Positions 1-5,673 of a stretch of 7,908 bases of DNA are shown here, piece after piece. Every line of letters begins with the position of its first letter. Position 1 is the first letter of the stretch. The DNA is from Candidatus Curtissbacteria bacterium. Lineage in GTDB: Bacteria; Patescibacteriota; Microgenomatia; Curtissbacterales; GWA2-41-24. Position numbers and translations under genes: made by a program. The stretch spans positions 1 to 7,908 of the forward strand of contig JACPYZ010000082.1 in the NCBI GenBank assembly GCA_016195765.1. The letters run 5' to 3'. The notes under the pieces were generated by a model, which saw only the letters and a program-made list of their open reading frames with translations, was not told the DNA's origin and made no database searches.

Positions 1-125
1 CTGAACTTAACTTGGGTATGATTGCAGCTGGCCAATCTAAATCTGTGACTTTTAGCAAAGCAGGAACTTACACTTACCATAACCATTTGAACGCTTCACA
101 GAGGGGGACAATAACAGTTGAGTAA
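1..125 (+). CDS. C-terminal end of a cupredoxin-like protein (partial)
   Basis: Only the last 40 codons are in the window; the readable frame begins at base 3 and ends at a TAA at 123-125. The tail contains GTYTYHNHLN followed by SQRGTITVE, which matches the last two beta strands of plastocyanin-like cupredoxins, where the Cys, His and Met copper ligands normally sit (pattern Y-x-C-x-x-H-x-x-M-x-G-T). Aligned that way, Asn, Asn and Gln occupy the three ligand positions, while two histidines in YHNH are new. The fold call is therefore better supported than copper binding. Such proteins usually act outside the membrane, and the next gene also encodes an extracytoplasmic protein. The stop overlaps the TTG start of that gene by 8 bases, so the two are probably one operon. 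The N-terminus, any signal peptide and the first copper His are off the window. Confidence 0.7.
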   Translation, partial: ELNLGMIAAGQSKSVTFSKAGTYTYHNHLNASQRGTITVE

Positions 126-732
126 GGTGAAGCTTTTTTTTGGGCGCATACCAATTTTGGTGTGGTTTTTAGTGCCAACTTTTATTGTCTTGGGTGTGGG
201 TGTTTGGTATTTTACCCAACCGGGAGCTGATAAAAACAAGGATTCTGATAAGCCGGTGCCTGTTGCCCGCGATGTTGAAGGGACAAAATATTTTGACATT
301 GTTGGAAGGGCGCACATTACTTCTGGTACTCCCGGTAGTGGATTTAATTCTAATCCGCCCACTTCTGGTAACCATTGGCCTGCACCTGCCAAAAACGGTG
401 TTTACGATAAACAGCTTCCAGACGAACAGTTAATTCACAACATGGAACATGGCTATATTTGGGTTTCCTATAAGCCATGTAGTCCAACCCCGGAGGCAAC
501 AGCAAGTCCGACACCGGGTGTGTGTGCAAGTGATGATGTAGTGAAACAGTTGAAAGGGATTGTTGAGGCTGATAGTTGGAAAATGGTGCTGGAGCCAAGA
601 GGCCGCGATGATGGCATGATTGCACTAGCGGCCTGGGGGAGGCTTTTAAATTTGGACAATGCAGACTATTCTAAAGTGAAGGATTTTATAAAGACCTACC
701 GCAACCGTGGGCCGGAAAAGACGCCTGATTGA
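118..732 (+). CDS. Membrane-anchored DUF3105-type protein
   Basis: A 204-residue protein with one N-terminal hydrophobic segment (about residues 11-32) preceded by basic residues, so it is probably anchored with the bulk outside. The family call rests on NPPTSGNHW (residues 79-87), then GVYD, then LIHNMEHGYIWVSY (H107, E110, H111), the conserved core of DUF3105. The function of that family is unknown. H86, H107, E110 and H111 could form a metal or active site, which is inference. A Pro/Thr/Ser/Ala-rich loop between C121 and C136 looks like an insertion closed by a disulfide. The start is TTG at 118, chosen because GAGGGGG at 101-107 lies 10 bases upstream; the GTG at 127 would be too far from it. 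It overlaps the cupredoxin gene upstream, and its TGA overlaps the ATG of the channel gene downstream. Confidence 0.8.
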   Translation: MSKVKLFFGRIPILVWFLVPTFIVLGVGVWYFTQPGADKNKDSDKPVPVARDVEGTKYFDIVGRAHITSGTPGSGFNSNPPTSGNHWPAPAKNGVYDKQLPDEQLIHNMEHGYIWVSYKPCSPTPEATASPTPGVCASDDVVKQLKGIVEADSWKMVLEPRGRDDGMIALAAWGRLLNLDNADYSKVKDFIKTYRNRGPEKTPD

Positions 733-1421
733 TGAAACTCTCTTTCCCAACACCGCAAGCTCTTTTGGCTGAATTTTTAGGAACATTTGTTTTTGTCTTT
801 GTGGCTTGTGGTGTGGTTTTAACAAGTCAACTTTTTCAGGATGTTGGAGTTGTGGGTGCAGCACTTGCCGGTGGTTTAACCCTTATGGCCATGATTTATG
901 CTACTTCTGGCATTTCTGGTGGTCAGTTGAACCCAGCCGTAACTTTGGCTGCTTGGTTTTCTCAAAGGATGAATGTAGTGGAAGCGGCTTGCTATATCGC
1001 CGCGCAACTCTTAGCAGGATTTGTGGCAGCGTTTGCACTGTTTGCGGTTTTTGGCGCCCGCTCTTTTGAATTTTACTTTGGTGGGCCAGTGCTTTCTGTT
1101 GATACGAATTTACAAGCGGCACTTGTGCTTGAAGCGATACTGACCGCGGTTTTAGTCTTTGCTTACTTTGCAACGGTTGTCGATAAACGGGGACCAGCCT
1201 CGTTTGGGCCAATGGTTATTGGGCTTATTGTTGTTGTAAGTGGAATTTTTGCTGGTCCAATTAGCGGGGCTGTTTTGAATCCGGCAAAGGCAGTGGGACC
1301 GCTGGTTACAGCTGGACACTACGATTCGCTTTTGGTTTGGATTGTGGGGCCGCTTGTTGGAAGTTTAATTGGTTTTATTTATCCTTTCCTTTTTCTACCT
1401 TCTAAAAAGAAAAAAAGTTAA
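732..1421 (+). CDS. MIP-family channel (aquaporin/glyceroporin-like)
   Basis: A 229-residue membrane channel of the major intrinsic protein family, predicted to pass water or small neutral solutes through the cytoplasmic membrane. Six hydrophobic segments and two NPA half-helices are visible: GGQLNPAVT (N67-A69) and GAVLNPAK (N183-A185). The N-terminal AEFLGTFVFVF is typical of the family and the length is normal. The selectivity filter is not. By ungapped comparison with E. coli AqpZ the four filter positions are G47, G171, A180 and K186, instead of Phe, His, a small residue and Arg. The pore should therefore be wider than in water-specific aquaporins, and the substrate cannot be named. The C-terminus is a short Lys-rich tail. 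ATG at 732 overlaps the preceding TGA (TGATG); a TTG one codon upstream is possible. GGAAAAG at 714-720 is the likely ribosome site. Confidence 0.9.
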   Translation: MKLSFPTPQALLAEFLGTFVFVFVACGVVLTSQLFQDVGVVGAALAGGLTLMAMIYATSGISGGQLNPAVTLAAWFSQRMNVVEAACYIAAQLLAGFVAAFALFAVFGARSFEFYFGGPVLSVDTNLQAALVLEAILTAVLVFAYFATVVDKRGPASFGPMVIGLIVVVSGIFAGPISGAVLNPAKAVGPLVTAGHYDSLLVWIVGPLVGSLIGFIYPFLFLPSKKKKS

Positions 1422-1423
1422 TC

Positions 1424-1450
1424 TTGATTACCCTTGAATCGTGTTAGAAT
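1424..1450 (+). promoter_or_regulatory. Extended -10 promoter for the acidic protein/ATPase pair
   Basis: TTGATT (1424-1429) and TAGAAT (1445-1450) with TG one base upstream of the -10 (TGTTAGAAT). The spacer is 15 bp, short for a sigma-70 promoter, but an extended -10 tolerates a weak or misplaced -35. The predicted start of transcription is near 1457, just after the channel gene ends. Sequence pattern only. Confidence 0.55.
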
Positions 1451-1456
1451 TAGTGC

Positions 1457-1477
1457 AGCACCACCCTGCGTGGTGTT
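1457..1477 (+). promoter_or_regulatory. Hairpin at the predicted 5' end of the mRNA
   Basis: CACCAC (1459-1464) pairs perfectly with GTGGTG (1470-1475) across a five-base loop, and G-U and A-U pairs extend the stem outward to 1457/1477. The predicted transcription start is about 1457, so the RNA would begin with this stem. A 5'-terminal stem can protect mRNA from decay, or mask the ATG at 1478 and favour the ATG at 1502. Which applies cannot be told from sequence. Confidence 0.45.
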
Positions 1478-1501
1478 ATGGCTCGAGGAAGTTTTACAAA
1501 A

Positions 1502-2059
1502 ATGAACGACGACACTGCCGATCCAAATTCTAATTTAGCTAATTCTCTGCCGCAGATTGGGGATAATCTGCAGCCGGTTGTTCCGACCGTGCCACACGGC
1601 ACAAAAGAAGGGGAGCCTGCTTCGACCGAAGCTTCTGATTTTGCCGAAGAGGCAAAGTTGGTTGCACAAATAGAAACGACCTCGGAGGAAGTAGACAAAA
1701 AAGCGCTTGAGGTTATTGAAAAAGAACTGGCTGGTGTTAAAGCGGCACACCCACCGCCAACTATCCCACCAGATTTGGAAGATGCGGGTGTGAAGGACCC
1801 GGCTCAGGAAGCAGAAAAAGTGGTGCGGGAGGGGCCAAGCATTGATGTTCCAGTTACGGAAGATACATATCAACAAGGCCTAAAAACAGATTTCAAGGGC
1901 AAATGGTATTACCAAGAAAAAGAAGTTGTTGGTGTTAAAAGTTTGGCAGCACTTGCTCTATGGGTGAAAAGGTTGGTATTAAGGGCGCACACGCACACCA
2001 TGAGGGTGATTTTTGGTAAAAAAGTTGTGGAGGAAAAAAAGAAGGAGGACTGGAGGTAG
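1502..2059 (+). CDS. Acidic low-complexity protein of unknown function
   Basis: I do not recognise this 185-residue protein. The first two thirds are rich in Glu, Asp, Pro, Ala and Thr and look disordered, with a Lys/Glu stretch around VDKKALEVIEKELAG that could be a short helix. The last 50 residues differ: KGKWYYQEKEVVGVK, then a hydrophobic, basic stretch (about SLAALALWVKRLVLRA), ending in a highly charged EEKKKEDW tail. That part may be an amphipathic helix lying on a membrane or on a partner. The start at 1502 is preferred because GAGGAAG (1485-1491) and an A-rich spacer precede it, although the spacing is long. ATG at 1478 would add eight residues but has no ribosome site. The translocase-type ATPase follows on the same strand after 38 bases with no visible terminator, so co-transcription and a shared role are likely. 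Confidence 0.65.
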   Translation: MNDDTADPNSNLANSLPQIGDNLQPVVPTVPHGTKEGEPASTEASDFAEEAKLVAQIETTSEEVDKKALEVIEKELAGVKAAHPPPTIPPDLEDAGVKDPAQEAEKVVREGPSIDVPVTEDTYQQGLKTDFKGKWYYQEKEVVGVKSLAALALWVKRLVLRAHTHTMRVIFGKKVVEEKKKEDWR

Positions 2060-2085
2060 TGGCTAGTGATTAGTGACCAGTCACT
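2057..2085 (+). repeat. Three tandem TAGTGRY heptamers plus an inverted copy
   Basis: TAGTGGC, TAGTGAT and TAGTGAC follow each other at 2057-2077; the first contains the stop codon of the upstream gene. The third unit forms a perfect 6-bp inverted repeat with what follows: AGTGAC (2072-2077), CA, GTCACT (2080-2085). The element fills most of the gap to the ATPase start and separates it from the nearest GGAGG (2052-2056 region). It may be a spreading intergenic repeat or a folded spacer in the mRNA. Confidence 0.6.
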
Positions 2086-2097
2086 TATCAATAAAAT

Positions 2098-4449
2098 ATG
2101 CCGATTGATAGCGGTAGCGCAGGGCAAATAGATGTTTTTTCTGGAATAGACCTTTTTATTAGGGGTTTAGGGTTTTTGCTTTTGATTTTGGGGATTTTAG
2201 GTGGACTTGCTTTTGTTGCGGGGTATGCTTGGTTGCTTTGGATGCGCAATAAAGACCGCGAAGAGCATTCGCTTGAGTTTGTGCTGCTGCAGATTTCTGT
2301 TCCCCGCGACAATGAAATAAAAGTTGATGCTGCCGAACAAATGTTTTCTTCTCTTTATTCAATATATAAAGGGGGACGATTTTCTTTCTTGCACCCAGAA
2401 ACTCACTTTTCTTTGGAAATTGTAGCCTTGCCGGAACAGATAACTTTTTATGTTTCGTGCCCAAAATCGGTTCAGGATTTAATCGAAAAGCAGATTCATG
2501 GTACGTACCCGGGTGCTGAAGTTAAAGAAGTGCCGGAATACAACATATTTTCTGACGACGGCAAGCTGGCGTTTGCTTCTTTGAAACTATCAAAGCCAGA
2601 ATATTACCCGATTAAAACTTTTAAGGAATTGCCGGTTGACCCACTTTCGCAAATTACCTCTGCTCTTGCAAAAGTACAGCCGGGAGAAGGTGCTGCTGTG
2701 CAGATCTTGGTTGAACCGGCTGCTTCTAAGTGGCGAACGCATGGCAAGCATTTTGTTTCCAAAACAAAGTCAGCAGAGCTTTCGGAAAAGCATGGGCACG
2801 CGCCCGATCCTAAGAAAATGGAGGCGGTTGAAAATAAAACATCTAAGGTTGGGTTTGAGGTTGTTATCCGCATTATGGTTTCTGCCAAAAACGATCACGA
2901 TGCTAAAACTCATTTGGATAACATTAAGTCGACTTTTGCCCAATTTGCTTCTGACTTTAATGGTTTTGGTGGAACAAAAATCAGGCTTAAAAAACAATTC
3001 TTAATTGATTTTGTTTATCGTTACATGCCTATTTTTGGCAAAAAGAGTGTTTTGAATTCTGAAGAACTGGCCACGCTTTTTCATCTGCCAAATAAAACAG
3101 TGGAGACCCCGGGAATCTTTTGGGTGAACGCAAAACGGGCGCCGGCGCCGGCGCAAATTCCAGCAGAAGGACTGCACTTAGGTAAAAGTGTTTATCGTGG
3201 CCAGGCGAAGGAAATTTTTGTTTCAGAAGATGACCGCAGACGCCATGTTTATATTATTGGTAAAACGGGTTCTGGAAAAACCCAGGAGTTGACCCATATG
3301 GTGATGCAAGATATTCGAGCAGGTCATGGGGTTGCTTTTATTGACCCGCACGGTGATGCGGTTGAAGATATACTAACGATGATTCCACCAGAGAGGGCAG
3401 AGGATGTAATTTACTTTAATCCGGCCGACACAGAAAGGCCTTTGGGTATGAACATGCTTGAGGCTAACACCGAACAAGAGAAGCACTTTGTGGCCACATA
3501 CATTGTTGGCCTTATGTATAAGCTGTACGACCCTCATAAGACCGGTATTATTGGCCCAAGATTCGAGCACGCAATTCGAAACGCCATGTTGACGGTGATG
3601 TGTGAGCCTGGAAGCACATTTATGGAAGTTGTAAGAGTGCTGACTGATGCTAATTTCGTACAGGAACTGCTGCCCAAGGTCACGGACCCGGTTGTTCGCA
3701 GGTATTGGACCGATCAGATCGCTCAGACTTCTGACTTCCATAAATCAGAAGTTTTGGACTACATCGTTTCTAAGTTTGGAAGATTCGTGACCGACAAAAT
3801 GATGCGAAACATTATCGGGCAGTCAGATAGCGCTTTTAATTTGCGAGATATTATGGATAACCGTAAGATTCTTTTGGTTAATCTTTCCAAAGGTAAACTT
3901 TCTGAAGAAAACTCCAACTTTTTAGGTTTGATTTTGGTTCCAAAGATTTTGGTAGCTGCGATGTCTCGTCAGGATGTTCCAGAAGAGCAAAGACCAGACT
4001 TTTTCCTGTATGTTGATGAGTTCCAAAACTTTGCGACAGACACTTTTGCAGATATCTTGGCGGAGGCTCGTAAATACCATTTGAATTTGATTGTGGCCAA
4101 CCAGTTTATCGGCCAAATTGATGAGGATGTTAAAAACGCTATTTTTGGAAACGTGGGAACAATTGTTTCTTTCCGGGTGGGTGTGACTGACGCTAACTAC
4201 CTGCAACATGAGTTTAGCCCAACGTTTACAGAGACCGATTTAATTAACGTAGAAAGGTTCCATGCTTATATTAAGACAATTGTTCACAATGAGCCGGTTC
4301 CTGCCTTCTCGATGGATACAACGCGCGATATGAGCAAAATAGATAAAGACCCAAGAATTGCCGAGATGATCAAGCAACTTTCAAGGCTTAGATATGGACG
4401 GGACGTTAACGTGGTGGATGCTGAGATAGTACATCGGGCGAGACTGTAG
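2098..4449 (+). CDS. VirB4/VirD4 (TraG)-like DNA-translocase ATPase
   Basis: A 783-residue membrane-anchored ATPase of the FtsK/HerA superfamily, type IV secretion coupling-protein/VirB4 branch. A hydrophobic helix lies at about residues 20-49 (GLGFLLLILGILGGLAFVAG and onward), ending in basic residues. A beta-rich N-terminal domain follows, then an Ala/Pro linker near residues 348-353. The motor domain has Walker A GKTGSGKT (388-395), FIDPHGD, Walker B LYVDEFQNF (D640, E641) and the downstream ANQFIGQ motif (about 667-673). Related proteins pump DNA or assemble secretion and pilus machines. Ones with this layout are common in CPR genomes, usually without a full conjugation locus; none is seen here. 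No Shine-Dalgarno lies next to the ATG, so translation may be coupled to the acidic protein upstream. The substrate, DNA or protein, cannot be decided from sequence. Confidence 0.85.
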   Translation: MPIDSGSAGQIDVFSGIDLFIRGLGFLLLILGILGGLAFVAGYAWLLWMRNKDREEHSLEFVLLQISVPRDNEIKVDAAEQMFSSLYSIYKGGRFSFLHPETHFSLEIVALPEQITFYVSCPKSVQDLIEKQIHGTYPGAEVKEVPEYNIFSDDGKLAFASLKLSKPEYYPIKTFKELPVDPLSQITSALAKVQPGEGAAVQILVEPAASKWRTHGKHFVSKTKSAELSEKHGHAPDPKKMEAVENKTSKVGFEVVIRIMVSAKNDHDAKTHLDNIKSTFAQFASDFNGFGGTKIRLKKQFLIDFVYRYMPIFGKKSVLNSEELATLFHLPNKTVETPGIFWVNAKRAPAPAQIPAEGLHLGKSVYRGQAKEIFVSEDDRRRHVYIIGKTGSGKTQELTHMVMQDIRAGHGVAFIDPHGDAVEDILTMIPPERAEDVIYFNPADTERPLGMNMLEANTEQEKHFVATYIVGLMYKLYDPHKTGIIGPRFEHAIRNAMLTVMCEPGSTFMEVVRVLTDANFVQELLPKVTDPVVRRYWTDQIAQTSDFHKSEVLDYIVSKFGRFVTDKMMRNIIGQSDSAFNLRDIMDNRKILLVNLSKGKLSEENSNFLGLILVPKILVAAMSRQDVPEEQRPDFFLYVDEFQNFATDTFADILAEARKYHLNLIVANQFIGQIDEDVKNAIFGNVGTIVSFRVGVTDANYLQHEFSPTFTETDLINVERFHAYIKTIVHNEPVPAFSMDTTRDMSKIDKDPRIAEMIKQLSRLRYGRDVNVVDAEIVHRARL

Positions 4450-4465
4450 GATTTTTCCTATTTCA

Positions 4466-4474
4466 TGGTAAAAT
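4466..4474 (+). promoter_or_regulatory. Extended -10 promoter for tRNA-Ile
   Basis: TGGTAAAAT fits an extended -10 (TG, one base, TAAAAT at 4469-4474), 12 bases before the mature 5' end of the tRNA. No convincing -35 is seen at the normal distance. Only pattern evidence. Confidence 0.45.
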
Positions 4475-4486
4475 TTGTCAGTTTGT

Positions 4487-4559
4487 GGGCGCGTAGCTCA
4501 GTGGTTAGAGCACGAATCTTATAAGTTCGGGGTCCCTGGTCCGATCCCAGGCGCGCCCA
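4487..4559 (+). tRNA. tRNA-Ile with anticodon UAU (reads AUA)
   Basis: A full cloverleaf of 73 bases: a 7-bp acceptor stem GGGCGCG/CGCGCCC with no mismatch, a D stem GCTC/GAGC with GG in the loop, an anticodon stem CGAAT/GTTCG closed by a T-G pair, the loop CTTATAA, a five-base variable loop, a T stem CCTGG/CCAGG, and discriminator A73. U33 is present and positions 34-36 are TAT, so the anticodon is UAU and the codon AUA. Most bacteria read AUA with a CAU-anticodon tRNA modified to lysidine by TilS. The T loop is TCCGATC, with C at position 55 where almost all tRNAs have U (pseudouridine). CCA is not encoded. AUA codons occur in the neighbouring genes, for example in NAD kinase and the ATPase, so the decoder is needed. 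Confidence 0.93.
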
Positions 4560-4580
4560 CTATTTACCATTCCGAAGGGA

Positions 4581-4598
4581 AATAAACTTGGGTTTATT
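4581..4598. terminator. AT-rich inverted repeat between convergent transcripts
   Basis: AATAAAC (4581-4587) and GTTTATT (4592-4598) form a perfect 7-bp stem around TTGG. It lies between the 3' end of the tRNA and the stop codon of the minus-strand 72-residue gene, so it could end both transcripts. The stem is weak and no U-run follows on either strand, so this is a low-confidence call. Confidence 0.3.
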
Positions 4599-4600
4599 AA

Positions 4601-4819
4601 TTATCTTTGAGGATTGGCAAAAGGAGCGTAAATAATATCGTTTGCGGCAACTAATGCCTTTTGGTCTGATGATGGGCCTCTAAATCTGCCACCACTCATT
4701 TTTACTTTTGGGCACACAATACACCGGTCCTGTTCTCTATATTGTTGCATGTTTGGCGGGCAAGTTGCCCTACCTGCTGATTGTTCGACTACTGTTGGGT
4801 AAATGCACTTTTCTGACAT
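4601..4819 (-). CDS. Small four-cysteine protein, possibly zinc-binding
   Basis: I do not recognise this 72-residue hydrophilic protein. Cysteines lie at residues 5, 20, 33 and 36; the last two form a CIVC knuckle followed by Pro, and C20 is followed by two prolines. Four cysteines of this kind often hold one zinc or form two disulfides, but the first two are spaced too widely for a classical zinc ribbon. No signal peptide or membrane segment is seen. Support for a real gene comes from a near-consensus promoter on this strand that would start the RNA about two bases before the ATG, and from the absence of any competing frame. It is divergent from NAD kinase, with 59 bases between the two starts. 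It may instead be a spurious frame; the confidence reflects this. Confidence 0.55.
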   Translation of the reverse strand: MSEKCIYPTVVEQSAGRATCPPNMQQYREQDRCIVCPKVKMSGGRFRGPSSDQKALVAANDIIYAPFANPQR

Positions 4820-4827
4820 GGCAGATT

Positions 4828-4856
4828 ATTCTAATGATTCTAATAGTTCATGGCAA
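4828..4856 (-). promoter_or_regulatory. Minus-strand promoter giving a leaderless mRNA
   Basis: TTGCCA (4856-4851) and TAGAAT (4833-4828) are separated by exactly 17 bp on the minus strand. The -10 box is duplicated 9 bp upstream (TAGAAT at 4842-4837). Transcription should start near 4821, two bases before the ATG at 4819, so translation would begin without a Shine-Dalgarno leader. Confidence 0.6.
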
Positions 4857-4866
4857 CCACTTAGTG

Positions 4867-4872
4867 TAAAAT
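4867..4872 (+). promoter_or_regulatory. -10 box placing the RNA start on the NAD kinase start codon
   Basis: TAAAAT lies six bases before the GTG at 4879, so the predicted first transcribed base is the G of the start codon. No good -35 is found at 16-18 bp. No Shine-Dalgarno precedes the GTG, which agrees with a leaderless message. Confidence 0.4.
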
Positions 4873-4878
4873 TAGCTT

Positions 4879-5673
4879 GTGGATACAAAGACTTTTGGCA
4901 TCGTAGCAGCAAAAGATAATCGTAAAGCTCAGGAGCTTCTGATTCAGGTTTCCAAGTATTTAAAATCAAAAAAGCAGAATGTGGTTACAAGCGATTTTAA
5001 AAATTGCGAAGTAATTATTACGTTGGGTGGAGACGGTACGCTTTTGCACGTTTCGTGCAAGTATGCCCACTTAGGTGTTCCTTTTTTAGGAATTAACGTT
5101 GGTACGCTAGGGTTTTTGACGGCAGAAGAGGTTGATAATTGGCAAAAGGCAATTGATAAGCTAACTAGTGGTCGTTATGTGGTTTCTCAGAGGATGACCA
5201 TCGAAGCGACTGTTGGGGATAGAATGCTTAGAGCGGTTAATGAGGTTGTTATTCGAGGTTTATACAGGGTTGTTGACCTGGGAATAACAGTTTCTGAAGA
5301 AAAGTTTTTGGAAGTTATAGGGGATGGGGTAATTGTGGCAACGCAAACGGGTTCGACGGGTTATTCGCTTTCTGCGGGTGGGCCGATTGTGGACCCAGAC
5401 TTAAATTGCTTGCAAGTAACACCCATCAACCCAATAGGTTTGCCAATTCCTTCTGTTGTGCTTTCGCCAGACGATGTCGTGGCTGTTCGCGTTAAAAAAG
5501 GCGAAGAGATAATGCTGATTGCAGATGGACAGGAACATACTAGACTCGAGTTTGGAGACGTGGTGACAATCAGTCGAGGCGAATATATGGTCAAATATGC
5601 CTATTTTGATCGCCACCAGTTTATTAAATCTTTAAATGCTAAGTTTGGGTTTTCTGGAAGGTTGGCAAAATGA
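4879..5673 (+). CDS. nadK: NAD kinase
   Basis: A 264-residue cytoplasmic enzyme that phosphorylates NAD to NADP using ATP or polyphosphate; it is the only route to NADP. The family motifs are all present: GGDGTLLHVS (residues 50-59, with D52 as catalytic base), GINVGTLGFLT, RAVNEVVIRG (N121, E122), GDGVIVATQTGSTGYSLSAGGPIVDP (starting at G148) and VTPINPIGLP. The length is normal for a short bacterial form. The start is GTG at 4879. It has no ribosome site but lies exactly where transcription from the upstream TAAAAT box should begin. The following membrane-protein gene overlaps by 4 bases (ATGA), so they form a two-gene unit. GGAAGG at 5656-5661, inside nadK, serves as the ribosome site of that second gene. 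Confidence 0.95.
   Translation: MDTKTFGIVAAKDNRKAQELLIQVSKYLKSKKQNVVTSDFKNCEVIITLGGDGTLLHVSCKYAHLGVPFLGINVGTLGFLTAEEVDNWQKAIDKLTSGRYVVSQRMTIEATVGDRMLRAVNEVVIRGLYRVVDLGITVSEEKFLEVIGDGVIVATQTGSTGYSLSAGGPIVDPDLNCLQVTPINPIGLPIPSVVLSPDDVVAVRVKKGEEIMLIADGQEHTRLEFGDVVTISRGEYMVKYAYFDRHQFIKSLNAKFGFSGRLAK

Noticed and set aside
901..1212. Minus-strand 103-codon open frame inside the channel gene
   Set aside because: It lies fully opposite a well-supported MIP gene, has low-complexity composition and no promoter or ribosome site.
1450..1876. Minus-strand frames opposite the acidic protein gene
   Set aside because: No ribosome sites, odd composition, and the plus-strand gene has a promoter and continues into an operon.
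3138..3154. GC-rich palindromic tract GCGCCGGCGC in the ATPase gene
   Set aside because: It encodes the Ala-Pro-Ala-Pro linker before the motor domain; codon repetition explains it without a regulatory role.
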